Assembly (NCBI RefSeq): GCF_014898055.3
Contig: NW_023601322.1
Coordinates: 69,778,740 to 69,842,739 of the forward strand
Direction: 5' to 3'
Length of the DNA: 64,000 bases
From: Talpa occidentalis
Taxonomy: Eukaryota > Chordata > Mammalia > Eulipotyphla > Talpidae
The notes beneath the pieces are model-generated. The model searched no databases. It worked only from the letters and a program-made list of their open reading frames with translations, and had not been told where the DNA came from. Made by a program: the position numbers and the translations under genes. Below, piece after piece: positions 46,201 through 53,834 of the stretch. Within the stretch, counting starts at the first letter, position 1. The number at the start of each line of letters is the position of its first letter.

Positions 46201-48807
46201 CAAATGAACTGAATCATATGTGATCTTTTGGTACTAGTTTCTTTCAGTTTTGCCTATTTTTTGAAAAATGTTCTAAATTGAAATAACATTGCATTATTCC
46301 TACTTCAGTTTTGTCATGAAAAATGAGATAACACCTTTGAAACATTTAAAACGTGTTTTGGCATATGGTAAGAATTAAAAAAAAAAAAATTAGTATTCTT
46401 CTTTACTTTCTCTTTCCAGGTAGAGTGGGTGGGTTTGAGAGCAGGGTATAGATTACATCTCCCTTTTTCCTCACCAGAAGTTCTGTAATTTTAAAAAACC
46501 ATTTAGCTTCAACAACATTCCATGGCACAAATGAGTCTATGTCATTCTTTAATACTGCATATTATTTCACCACATGTAAACAAATCTTAAATCCTCTGTC
46601 ATTGGAGATTTAAACTATTTTGAATTCTTCCTAATTATGAAAAGGTGGTTTTTTTTAAATCCCCAAATAATGGGATTATGAATATTCTTTCCCTATTTTT
46701 CCATTCCCCAAATAATATGTAATAAACATTTAAAAATCAGACTAAGATACCTTAACTTATAGTTGTAGTTGTCTAAGGTAACTTATAGTTGTCTTTTTAG
46801 TCAAAATCTGTCTGAAACTTACCCTGTACAATTGATAGAACACTAATTAATTATTTGATACACAAACGCCAGCATGTAGGGTTGTACCACTATGACGTTA
46901 GTCTGGTGAACTTACATCTACTGCATGTTGGGTGCTCTAAAGACAAAATGCTCTTAATACTGCCCTTCACAGATTAAGTCAATGCTATGACCTACAGATA
47001 GGAAGAATGTAGGGTGAGAAGTTTTCCTGGACATCCTTAAAGATTTCCATTGATCCATAATACCTGTTACTCAACAATAGCCTATTTTACTATTAACAAT
47101 AGACTTTGGGAAAGAACAACTTGGCTACCAAGACTAACTTCTTTGGCCTCATTTGTAGTTCAACCTATGACCTGAGTAAATGTGTCTACCTGGCTTGTAG
47201 AAGAAATCCAGTTAGAATTGCCAAGTCAAGGGAATATTACACTCAAGATAAATTGCCAACTGAAAGGAATAATTAGCCTAATCATTATTGACTATGAAAA
47301 CCTCTCATTACAGGGCCTCCCTGGTGGCCCACAAGTTCAGTCTCAGTGCTATCAGCACTACAGCCTGAGTTCAATTCCACCACTAGGGACCTCTCCCGCC
47401 TGCCCGCTGCTCCCCTCAGCATTGTATTTCGTCATTCTGCCTTTTTTATTTTTTTTTTAATATATTTATTTATTTATACAAGCACTGGGTACAGTCAGAA
47501 GTGCGGGAGGGTGAGAGAATTCACCAGAGCCAGAGCAGGGAGCAGAGCAGGCAGAAGGACCGAAGTACACTGCTGAGGGGAGCAGCGGGCGGCAGGAGAG
47601 GTCTGCGCGCCATGTGGTACCCTCCTCCGGTGGCTGGGGAGCAGCCGGGGATCGAACCGGCGCTGCAGAGGCTGCGGGCGGCTTCGCAACCCAGCGCTCA
47701 ACTGCTGCGCCACCGGGGAGGCCCAATTTCTGCCTTTTTTAGCTCCCCACCCTGTCTCCGGTGAATCCTCTCATCCTCCCTCCCGAACACCCCAGTTCTT
47801 TCACGCAAAAACCCGCAAAATTCTCATAACATCTTTGACCTTAAGGTCCCTTAACAATTTGAAGTGAATTTAAGATGTCAAAAAGACCCTATTTGAGACG
47901 TTTAGTAGTCTGAAAATCAAAGGTATCATAAAGACTATGCGTTCTTTTTTATGTCTACATAACTTTTAAGTTCAGAATCTTCATCTACATGTGTACTTAC
48001 ATATACATAGGTCTATTAAAAAAATTAAGTAGAGTAACAACTCCTGAGGTGTGGTTCTAATCTCTAGTTCCTTTCTGTAACGCAGATTCGGAGTCCCTGT
48101 GAGATACAAAACAAATTTCCCCCAAAATTATTATGTAATTTACATTGTATATAAACAACAATGACGGAGAAAGCTACTTATAGCTGTTACACTATGTGAA
48201 GGCAAGTTCCAGTAGTTCCTGGTTATTTATTCTCACTTTTATGAGGAAGGAATAATTACTAACATTATCCCATGAGGGAAAATGGGCAATTATTTTAGAT
48301 GCAACTAATGAACTAAGCAATCAGTGAACGAATGTGTAAACTGATGAATTTTACAACTCACCAGCTCAGTCTTAAAAGGTAAAAGCAAAAACACAAAACA
48401 ACAGCCCTCATCTATCCCTAATTTTTATCTCCACCTAGCAAAACTACTTCTTGGGATGGCTGGCTTCAGCTGAGAGGGGAAAAAAGCATTCACCCTGCGG
48501 TTCTGTCAAGGTCACGATTCCCTAAGGTCAAAAAAAAAAAGACTTCAGAAACGGCCACTGCACAGCCAATGACCCCACCCAGCTCGAGACCCAGGCAACG
48601 GCGGGCGCCATGTCTCCGTTGGGCTTCAGTGTTCTCGTCTTCACGTCTCTAGTTTTAGACTCAACGTGCTAGAGGCCATTTCTCGCTCATGAATAACTGG
48701 GGACAGAGTTCCTTCCAAAGAATGTGGACTTGCCAAACGGGCCCTGCCACACCCACCCCCGAGGAGCACCGCTCACCCCCTCTGTGCCACCGTGAGGCCT
48801 CAGCCAT
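22143..48807 (-). CDS. PKD2L2: PKD2L2, polycystin-2-like cation channel, complete
   Basis: A TRPP (polycystin) family six-membrane-segment protein. Coding exons on the minus strand, in order: 48777-48807, 48001-48096, 45480-45613, 43763-44019, 41046-41267, 37442-37670, 36121-36291, 35221-35402, 30190-30310, 29145-29246, 27953-28014, 27707-27761, 22616-22728, 22143-22236. They splice in silico to 1869 nt, 622 residues and a stop, with all GT-AG borders and phases consistent. S1 is at about residues 25-45, followed by the large extracellular polycystin domain (about 46-255, exons 3-5), S2-S4 in exons 6-7, S5 in exon 8, the pore helix with the LGD filter motif in exon 9, S6 in exons 9-10, and a charged helical C-tail. 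The start [10 protein letters not shown] matches the human start. The N-terminal loop is about two residues shorter than I recall for human. The family forms non-selective cation channels; the substrate of this member is not shown by sequence. No inactivating change is seen. Confidence 0.96.
22616..22728 (-). CDS. PKD2L2: PKD2L2 exon 13
   Basis: A 113-bp exon between cttgacag and gtaagt. It encodes [20 protein letters not shown] through QPVTHQEFR, a charged helical segment. Confidence 0.94.
23815..24960 (-). mobile_element. Old L1 ORF2 fragment in PKD2L2 intron 12
   Basis: Contains tgaatctgtagattgctttg and T-rich reverse-complement ORF2 text throughout. Strongly decayed; borders approximate. 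Confidence 0.6.
25721..25951 (+). mobile_element. tRNA-derived SINE, internally deleted
   Basis: Head and B box present. About 50 bp of the central body is missing between tggcctcgga and the cagcagtgta block. Confidence 0.88.
26093..26340 (-). mobile_element. tRNA-derived SINE, old copy
   Basis: Flanked by tgtccctgaat on both sides. The A-rich end has lost much of its AAATA repeat. Confidence 0.9.
26740..26999 (+). mobile_element. tRNA-derived SINE, decayed head
   Basis: The first bases are replaced by a T run, but ggtgcagcgggttgag, the central body and the taaataaataaatcttc tail are clear. Confidence 0.85.
27058..27327 (-). mobile_element. tRNA-derived SINE
   Basis: tttatacaagcactgggtac to ggggaggccc. 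It lies about 380 bp from PKD2L2 exon 12. Confidence 0.92.
27707..27761 (-). CDS. PKD2L2: PKD2L2 exon 12
   Basis: A 55-bp exon between actttcag and gtaaaa. It encodes [18 protein letters not shown]. Confidence 0.92.
27953..28014 (-). CDS. PKD2L2: PKD2L2 exon 11
   Basis: A 62-bp exon between gtccag and gtaaca. It encodes [20 protein letters not shown], a basic and acidic C-tail segment. Confidence 0.93.
29145..29246 (-). CDS. PKD2L2: PKD2L2 exon 10
   Basis: A 102-bp phase 0-0 exon encoding [20 protein letters not shown] and then [14 protein letters not shown]: the end of S6 and the proximal C-tail. Confidence 0.95.
30190..30310 (-). CDS. PKD2L2: PKD2L2 exon 9, pore region
   Basis: A 121-bp exon encoding [13 protein letters not shown], where LGD corresponds to the polycystin selectivity filter, then the start of S6 ([12 protein letters not shown]). 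Confidence 0.95.
31240..31485 (-). mobile_element. tRNA-derived SINE
   Basis: tttatacaagcactgggtcc to ccagggaggcccc, with a small deletion in the head. gtcatttct/gtcattttt flank. Confidence 0.9.
32928..33181 (+). mobile_element. tRNA-derived SINE
   Basis: Flanked by aatcctatgaaga on both sides, inside an L1. Confidence 0.93.
33503..33771 (+). mobile_element. tRNA-derived SINE
   Basis: GGGCCTCCCCAGTGGCGCAG head. Flanked by ttttaaaaaaaatcca-like sequence, inside the same L1. Confidence 0.93.
34840..34955. repeat. Ancient repeat fragment (MIR-like)
   Basis: Contains ctagtccagcctctttgttt and acagataaagaaaataagga, typical of old mammalian SINE-like repeats. Family not certain. Confidence 0.4.
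35221..35402 (-). CDS. PKD2L2: PKD2L2 exon 8
   Basis: A 182-bp phase 0-2 exon encoding [20 protein letters not shown] and S5 ([20 protein letters not shown]), then [10 protein letters not shown] before donor GTAAGC. Confidence 0.95.
35590..35765 (-). mobile_element. Old L1 3'UTR-like fragment
   Basis: Reverse complement of an L1 3' region (gttcaccactggaagtccag, gctaaccactaattag). Assigned from memory. Confidence 0.5.
35844..36152. repeat. 157-bp tandem duplication across PKD2L2 exon 7 donor
   Basis: Copy 1 is 35844-36000 and copy 2 is 36001-36152. They are identical except for two small deletions (2 and 3 bp) in copy 2. Copy 2 overlaps the last 32 bp of exon 7 with its donor; copy 1 carries a duplicate of both inside the intron. 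Confidence 0.95.
36121..36291 (-). CDS. PKD2L2: PKD2L2 exon 7
   Basis: A 171-bp phase 0-0 exon encoding [20 protein letters not shown] through ITIFFAWIK (S3 to S4). The last 32 bp and the donor (GTATTT) are repeated just downstream by a tandem duplication (35844-36152). Confidence 0.95.
37442..37670 (-). CDS. PKD2L2: PKD2L2 exon 6
   Basis: A 229-bp exon encoding [20 protein letters not shown], then S2 ([20 protein letters not shown]) and the start of S3 (WLELLLLV). Confidence 0.95.
38873..39135 (+). mobile_element. tRNA-derived SINE, older subfamily
   Basis: GGGCCTCCCCAGTGGTGCAG head, ctgtaccccagttctcgtat body end. Flanked by tctgattc. Confidence 0.93.
39137..40266. other. PKD2L2 intron 5 segment without recognised content
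   Basis: About 1.1 kb of intron. No exon, structural RNA or repeat is recognised; it may hold diverged repeats I cannot name. Confidence 0.5.
40280..41023 (+). mobile_element. 5'-truncated L1 insertion, antisense to PKD2L2
   Basis: Has the ORF2 3' end (ggaatattactcagcaatca, atggatggagctagaaggga) and a G-rich 3'UTR, then an A-rich tail. Flanked by aaaaagattttga at 40267-40279 and about 41024-41036. The ORF2 reading frame is broken (TAG after TIA at about 40563). Confidence 0.93.
41046..41267 (-). CDS. PKD2L2: PKD2L2 exon 5
   Basis: A 222-bp exon, phase 2-2. It encodes [20 protein letters not shown] and then [16 protein letters not shown]. Its donor (GTGAGT, 41045-41040) lies three bases from the target-site duplication of an L1 insertion. 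Confidence 0.95.
42054..42372 (-). mobile_element. tRNA-derived SINE, young subfamily
   Basis: Begins with a T run and tatagaggcatgttttta, the reverse complement of the shared extra tail. Flanked by agattccattttttt. Confidence 0.95.
42373..43762. other. PKD2L2 intron 4 segment without recognised content
   Basis: About 1.4 kb between a SINE and exon 4. No gene or repeat is recognised. Confidence 0.5.
43763..44019 (-). CDS. PKD2L2: PKD2L2 exon 4
   Basis: A 257-bp exon encoding [16 protein letters not shown] and then [20 protein letters not shown], part of the extracellular domain with Asn-X-Ser/Thr sites (NSS, NDT). Confidence 0.95.
44165..44300 (-). repeat. MIR fragment
   Basis: Clear reverse MIR 3' core: aacatttattgagcacttac, tatgcactaggcactgctct, aagcacttgac. 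Confidence 0.85.
44545..44885 (+). repeat. L2-like fragment
   Basis: Near 44815-44885 the text (cctagaatgcccttctatta, tcatcacctctggaaaaact) follows the L2 3' pattern. Borders approximate. Confidence 0.5.
45480..45613 (-). CDS. PKD2L2: PKD2L2 exon 3
   Basis: A 134-bp phase 1-0 exon. It encodes [20 protein letters not shown] through SITDFWK: the end of S1 and the beginning of the extracellular polycystin domain. Confidence 0.95.
45682..45813 (-). other. Open, splice-flanked candidate exon in PKD2L2 intron 2
   Basis: A 132-bp minus-strand stretch bordered by tatag and GTAAGT. It is open for 43 codons in a phase 1-1 frame and includes a hydrophobic run ([18 protein letters not shown]). Its donor phase joins correctly to exon 3. 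Joined after exon 1 it stays open; joined after exon 2 it creates TAA at the junction. It is not in the human protein I recall. It could be chance. Confidence 0.25.
46030..46700 (-). mobile_element. Old L1 3' end fragment
   Basis: Reverse complement of an L1 3' region: ataattcatatcccatataa, tttttagtatattcacatac, ctgaatcatatgtgatcttt. Decayed. Confidence 0.5.
47313..47819 (+). mobile_element. Old SINE interrupted by a younger SINE
   Basis: The head and first body part are 47313-47450; the remaining body (agctccccaccctgtctccg) and tail are 47742-47819. Between them lies a second SINE on the other strand. Confidence 0.88.
47451..47724 (-). mobile_element. Younger SINE nested in an older SINE
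   Basis: tttatacaagcactgggtac to ccggggaggccc. Flanked by ttctgcctttttta derived from the host SINE. Confidence 0.93.
48001..48096 (-). CDS. PKD2L2: PKD2L2 exon 2
   Basis: A 96-bp phase 1-1 exon between atctcacag and gtaagt. It encodes [20 protein letters not shown] and then LIDLCI, the start of membrane segment S1. It has no long open frame beyond its borders and was found by homology. Confidence 0.93.
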
Positions 48808-49030
48808 GGCCGACCCAATGCACTAAGCCGCCTTGAGCGCCCTAACTCTGCGGCGCCTGCGCAATAGACACGCGGGCGCAGGGCTACGCACGCGCCTGCG
48901 CGACCCCCCCCCCCCAGCTCCGCCAGCGGCGCGAGCGGCTCTACAAGTTGCAAGTGCGCGTGCGCGCCGAGTACCTCCTGCCTGGCCTCGGGTGGACGCC
49001 TGCTGTGCGTTTCTTCCTCCTGTGCAGCGC
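48720..49030 (-). promoter_or_regulatory. PKD2L2 CpG-rich promoter region with NRF1-like sites
   Basis: GC- and CpG-rich, in sharp contrast to the AT-rich surroundings. No TATA box is seen. Three near-palindromic NRF1-type motifs lie just upstream of the PKD2L2 start: 48853-48863 (GCGCCTGCGCA), 48892-48902 and 48956-48966. A 13-14 base C run sits at about 48904. The promoter role is inferred from position and composition. Confidence 0.65.
48777..48807 (-). CDS. PKD2L2: PKD2L2 exon 1, coding part and start codon
   Basis: ATG at 48807-48805 encodes [10 protein letters not shown] and one base of a Gly codon before donor GTGAGC. It sits at the edge of a CpG-rich region. Confidence 0.93.
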
Positions 49031-49124
49031 CGCCTTCTGAAGGGAACGTGGTTTTGGGCCCAGGGTTAGTCATAGAAATGGAGTAAATAATTAGAACGGG
49101 CTACTCCTCCTTGACACCTATACT

Positions 49125-49255
49125 ATTCACTGGCTTGTTTAGTCAGCACACCCCACCTTCCTAAAAGGTAGGTGTTCTTTCCTCATTTTAGGGCTGAAAA
49201 AGCTGAGGCGCTGAGAGGATAAGTAACTTACCAGGGCCCACGTGTTGTGGCGGCA
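49125..49255 (-). repeat. MIR fragment
   Basis: Reverse MIR core: cctcattttagggctgaaaa, ctgaggcgctgagaggataa, gtaacttaccagg. Confidence 0.7.
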
Positions 49256-49314
49256 ACCTTTACAAAGCCCGAAAGCCTAAGTAAGGCCCTGGCTGCTGCT
49301 GCTGCTCGTGGTAC

Positions 49315-49783
49315 TGTTATAGGACAGCCCCAATATTGAACGGGTTGCCTGGAAGTGGGTCCTCACCCGCGCGCTTAAAAGGGACTTATGAATACTCCAC
49401 TACAGGCACACACACAAGGTTAAGAAAAGGTTTATTTACAAGGGAAAAGGAAAGAAGGAAAATGTACAACTCAGGGAGAAAATAGGGAAATAAAGTCTTT
49501 AATGCGTCCTACCCGATCCGCCCACCTGGAAACCCAAAGGCACTCTCAGAGCTGGCCGGACACTGCGAGCTGGCCGCCAAAATGCCCCCCCCCCGCCCCA
49601 AGCCCATGTGTCTGGCTTTATATCAACCTGGCAGCTTAACCCCACCCTCAGGTCCCAGCCACCTTCCCTTTGGTGGTGATGGGATTTGGAGTTCCCAGTG
49701 TCTTTGGCTTGGGCCTGGGGTGGGGGTGGAGTCCACAAAGCCTGTATGGAATTTAGCTTTAGGACATCCTTTTCCCCCTAACA
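49315..49783 (-). mobile_element. Solo LTR (ERV class I type), same strand as PKD2L2
   Basis: 469 bp beginning TGTTAGGGGG and ending CTATAACA on the minus strand, so with TGTTA/TAACA inverted ends. It is flanked on both sides by GTAC (49311-49314 and 49784-49787). It contains TATAAA (49617-49622), ATTAAA (49498-49503) and AATAAA (49431-49436), consistent with U3-R-U5. No internal provirus adjoins it. Confidence 0.93.
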
Positions 49784-49925
49784 GTACATTTGTTGTATGG
49801 AGAGTTGTCCTTGGAAATGGCTTTCCTCTCTTCTTTCCATCCGATATGGCCAAGGACACGTTAAAATAGATTATTTAAAAATCCAGTAGGTTGGGCTTCC
49901 CTGGCGGCACAAGGTGTTCAGACAC

Positions 49926-50255
49926 TGAAAGGTTCGGCGCGGTAAAGAAAAGGAGAGCCAGGCTACATTTCTCAAAGGGAGGACCTCATAGACCCAAGGT
50001 GGGGGTCAGTGAAGCCGCGGACGTTGTTAGGGGGAAGCAGGGTTTTATAGGGCGAGGAGAGGTCAGGTGGGTAGTTGGGCTCGTATGGCGGGAAAAGTTT
50101 GTAGGGCGGGTAGAGGTTCTTTGTCTGAGACGAGACTGGTAGGGGGAGGGGGGAGGCTCATTGTCTGAGTCCTCCAGGCAGGTATCCACATTCCTGCCCC
50201 CCAGGTGGGCTTCAGGGTAGGCTTTTGCATTCCGGCCTGCTGCTTGGACCTTACA
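49926..50255 (-). repeat. 3' LTR of the provirus
   Basis: 330 bp from TGTAAGGTCC (50255 downward) to CCTTTCA (49926), preceded by a short purine-rich tract (aacaaaaggctgg). A TATAAAA box lies near 50043-50049. This LTR is unlike the solo LTR at 49315, so the two come from different families. Confidence 0.85.
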
Positions 50256-50342
50256 TACCAGCCTTTTGTTGATAGGAAAAGGGGCGATGGTTCTTTCTTT
50301 GGCTACTTCCTGCTGAAAAGGGGCGAAGACCAAGGGGGTGGC

Positions 50343-51413
50343 TCAGGCCTGGTTATGAGGGTCTTCTGCAGGGATGCGAGAATATGGGTGGAGAAGGAGT
50401 TGGTTAAAGGTGGTAGGAGACATTTCCCGAATGCAAGCCTGTATGAATTTTAGGAGGCAAGGAGCGAAAAGAAAAAATAAGGTTATTATTAGTATTGGCC
50501 CCAAGAGTGGGAGGAGCCATAACACTATAGGATTTTGAAACCATGTCAGCGGAGAGTTGGAGTCCCCGGTTTTTCATTCCATGTCTTTGGGTATTTTTAT
50601 TAAGGCTTGTACATTTTGTTCTACAATGCCCGATTTGTTGATATAGTAACATTATTTCCTGAGAAACAAGCAGGTACCCCCTTTATTAGCTGTTAACAAG
50701 TCCAGAGCCCGCCGGTTTTGGAGAGTGACCTGTGCCAGGGAGGTGAGCTGTCTGTGTAATGATGCTAAAGACACACAGGTTTTTTCTAAGGAGGTATCTT
50801 TTTATAAAATTCCTGGGCAGAAATCAGGCTGTGTTCCAGGGCCCCACCTGCCATACTTGCAGCTGCTATCGATGATGCCAGGCTGATTCCAACCATGATT
50901 GGAAGAAAGGCTGCCCGCTTAGTCCAATGTGGTGAGAATAACTAACCTAACTCAGACCGTCTGTACAGAGTTAACTGTGGGACCACGAGAGAGTACGTGG
51001 GCCTGGAGTAGCAAAATTAATATACTGAGAGAGAGAGCCATTGCACCAGAAAAAGTTTCCCTTTGCTGTTGTTCGGAGTACAGAAGTAACCGAAATGTTA
51101 GAAGCACAGGAATGAAAGCTGACAAGGGCATCAGTTTGATAGCAGGGGTAGCTGTGATTGGAGTCAGTGTTGCCACTGGATAGGAATGCCAGCCAGTGCA
51201 CACTGCGGCTTGGACTACCTGTACCCAACGTTGGTCCCAAGGATCTGAAATAGCATAGCTAACTTGATTCATATTGAAGCCCGTATTATGACAGACCAGA
51301 GAGAACATTTGGCCTTTGTCTGGAAGGTGCACTGTGCATGACTGGTAAGGGCACCCCACATATTTTCTATAGGTATTTTTGCAGTGATTTAAGGTTTGAT
51401 GGTAAAGAAACAA
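50343..51413 (-). pseudogene. Provirus env remnant
   Basis: Three disjoint pieces are visible. A surface-subunit start with several Cys lies at 50952-51413. A transmembrane-subunit ectodomain lies at about 50600-50930, with a hydrophobic fusion-peptide-like stretch and an immunosuppressive-region-like helix. A membrane anchor with a short tail lies at 50343-50525. The pieces are in different frames with stops between, and most of the surface subunit is missing. Confidence 0.8.
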
Positions 51414-51580
51414 AACAAGGTATTTATAGGGTTATTAATCGATGAAAGAGTTAGGGTGAGAGTGATAGGTGCTGTGCATCTGGCCTGTGGGCATCTGCAG
51501 TACCCACCTAGTGGGTGGTCTCAGTGGATCCTGAGACAAAGGTCTCCCTAACTTTGAATTTCCATACCCAGGACACTGAG

Positions 51581-51934
51581 CTAGGGGAGATTTTGACAAG
51601 AAATGCACATCCTAGTAGGACCCAGGTTATAACATACATACTGTTTGTCTTCAGGGGCACGTTTGACCCGTGATAGATGGTGCCAGGAGGGGTGTCCCAG
51701 AAGTGTTACCGCTGTAGGCGTGGTGAGAATAACCGTGTGTGGGCCGGTCCACCGAGGCTGCAGTGGCTTTGACTGAAGCGATTTGAGCAGGACTTGGTCT
51801 CCTGGATGCAGTGGTAGGGAAGGTTGGTTGAGGAGGTCGAGATCCGAGGCAGGACTGGGTAAGTACCGGTCTGTGTGTTCCCAGAGCAGTTGGCTGAGTA
51901 GGGAGAGGTCAATCCTGTCTGGGTAGGTGTCCAC
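51581..51934 (-). pseudogene. Provirus integrase C-terminal remnant
   Basis: An open fragment resembling the C-terminal domain of gammaretroviral integrase (a GDQVLL motif and a W-T-GP-H-V pattern). The catalytic core is absent, because the text passes from RT connection sequence straight into this end. Confidence 0.75.
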
Positions 51935-51998
51935 GCACTTGGTGAGCTGATCGATGGTAACAGTGGCCTAGGTGGCCCTCCGCTGACCGCGTGCATCT

Positions 51999-52466
51999 TC
52001 ACAAGAGCTGCCAGTCTACAAACACAGGAGGCATCTGACAAAGGAGAGTTTGCGTATCTTCCAGGAGTTCAGGACAGAAATGGGCGGCAGAAAGGGGACC
52101 AGAGACAGGCAGGAGAGTGGCTGGGTTGAGAGAATTAGACTGAGTGAGACTCACTAGAGGGTTTTCGATAAAGAATATACGGAAATTTTGTAAGCAGGAA
52201 GGAGTAAGAGTGGAGAGTGAGCGGCGAGACAGGAGGTCCTGAAGGCGGTGCGAGGAATATACTTGGGTGGGTCTTTTTAGAGTAAGTTTGAGGGATTCCC
52301 GGGTGAGTAGAGCTGTCGCCGCCAGGGCTCTAAGGCAGGGTTGCCAGCTCCTAACGGTGGGATCCATCTGCTTGGAGAGATAAGGGATAGGATGCAGGGC
52401 TGGTCCAAGAGGCTGGGAAAGGCCGCCTGCCGCAGTGCCCCGACGTTCGTCTGTGAACAGGAGCAA
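51999..52466 (-). pseudogene. Provirus RT connection-region remnant
   Basis: Resembles the connection region after the polymerase thumb (LFTDER and a PIPYLSKQMDP-like stretch). The true RNase H active site is not seen. Confidence 0.7.
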
Positions 52467-52479
52467 AGGCTTTTCTGGA

Positions 52480-53612
52480 TCAGGAAGGGTAAGGACAGGT
52501 GCCTGAAGAAGGATATGTGTGACCCTGCGGGCTCTTTGGGGGATTGGAGAGGTCCTTCAGGGAGGCTTTTGCTGCATTGTGCAGTGGCTTGGCTGGGAAA
52601 GCAAAATTAGGGATCCCATGACGGAAGAATCCAACCAAACCTAGGAAAGAAAGGATTTGTTTTGCCGATTCAGGGGAGGGAAGGTCCCGGATGGCCTGTT
52701 TGTGGTCCACTGTCAGCTGTTTGGAGGAAGGAGTTAGTTGAAGACCCAGATAGACAACTGTGGGAACTGAGAGTTGCGCTTTGGATGGGGAGACAGTATT
52801 CTTTGGAGCACAGAAAGCTGAGGAGTTGTGCAGTGTGTTGCTGAGACAGCGGCAGAGAAGGATGGCAGAGGAGGAGATCAGCAACATACTGGAGGAGAGT
52901 GTGGGGTGGAGTATGACATGCCGAGAGATCACTAGCTCATGCCTGACCAAACAGATGAGGGCTGTCCCAGGAACCCTAAGGCAGGACTGTCCAGGCCAGT
53001 TGCTGGGAGGTGTGTGTTCGGGTTTTCCCAAGTAAAAGCGAATAGTAAGTAACATTGAGGATCCAGAGGGATGGTAAAAAAGGCATCTTTGAGGTTAAGC
53101 ACAGAGAAGTGTGTGGTAGAAGACGGTATATGAGACAGAACGGTGTAGGGGTTTGGCACTATGGGATGGCTAGGCACCACCACTTTGTTAATGAGGCGAA
53201 GGTCTGGAACTAGGCGATAAGAACCATCAGGCTTTTTTACAGGGAGAATGGGAGTATTACAGGGCGAGTTGATAGGAGTAAGGAGTTCCTTTCCCAGGAG
53301 TCGTTGGATGATGGGTTTGAGACCTTGACGATGAGTGAGGGAAATTGGAAACTGGGAGCGAGAGGGAAAAGAAGAGGGATTCTTAAGGCAAATGAGGACT
53401 GGGGTACGATGGGTGGCAACAAACAGGATAGAGATATTCCAGAACATGGGGTTGACAGTGGAAGGAGACAGTGGGTAGTCCTGAGAAGGATTAGGAGATG
53501 TTTGGAGTCGTGGGAGGATGAGAGCAGCACTAGGGTGTTGGAACCATGAGAGAGTAGCCCTGAGTTTGGTCAGGAGGTCGCGACCCAGGAGTGGTGTGGG
53601 GAAAGAAGGCAT
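52480..53612 (-). pseudogene. Provirus reverse transcriptase, frameshifted
   Basis: Fingers and palm are recognisable (PDGSYRLVPDLR, NLKDAFFTIPL) in 52932-53612, and the thumb (QILSFLGLVGFFR) in 52480-53055, in a different frame. The catalytic YxDD position (52888-52877) reads YVAD, with the first Asp replaced by Ala. Confidence 0.9.
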
Positions 53613-53619
53613 GACTAGG

Positions 53620-53775
53620 AAAGAGTGGACCGGTGGTCCCTGAGCCGAGAAGGAAGGCCGTCAACTCCCGTAACCGAGGCCTGAGAAGGATAAACTTGAC
53701 CGGAATAGGAGGGGAGGACAGAGAAGGTAGACCCCGTGTCAACCAGAAAGGAGATGTACTTACCTGCTACCTTGA
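53620..53775 (-). pseudogene. Provirus protease remnant
   Basis: The aspartic-protease active-site text LVDTGST is at about 53726-53746 (DTG codons 53732-53740). The frame is broken downstream. Confidence 0.75.
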
Positions 53776-53834
53776 CCGTTACCCTGGGCTCCTCAAAGGT
53801 TATCGGAGTTGATAAGTCTGGGCCTCTTCAGTCC

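Noticed and set aside
48609..48671. A short plus-strand frame starting at ATG 48609 as a divergent gene.
   Set aside because: Twenty codons only, no homology, within PKD2L2 intron 1.
48687..49073. A 128-codon open frame on the minus strand and a 78-codon one on the plus strand over the CpG-rich promoter.
   Set aside because: Low-complexity GC-rich translation with no homology. The first overlaps PKD2L2 exon 1 in a different frame.
50952..51413. The 153-codon env frame as a syncytin-like captured gene.
   Set aside because: It covers only part of the surface subunit; the remaining env pieces are in other frames with stops and large deletions.
52932..53612. The 226-codon reverse transcriptase frame as a possible domesticated gene.
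   Set aside because: It breaks before the catalytic motif, which is itself mutated, and neighbouring proviral frames are decayed. Nothing suggests preserved function.
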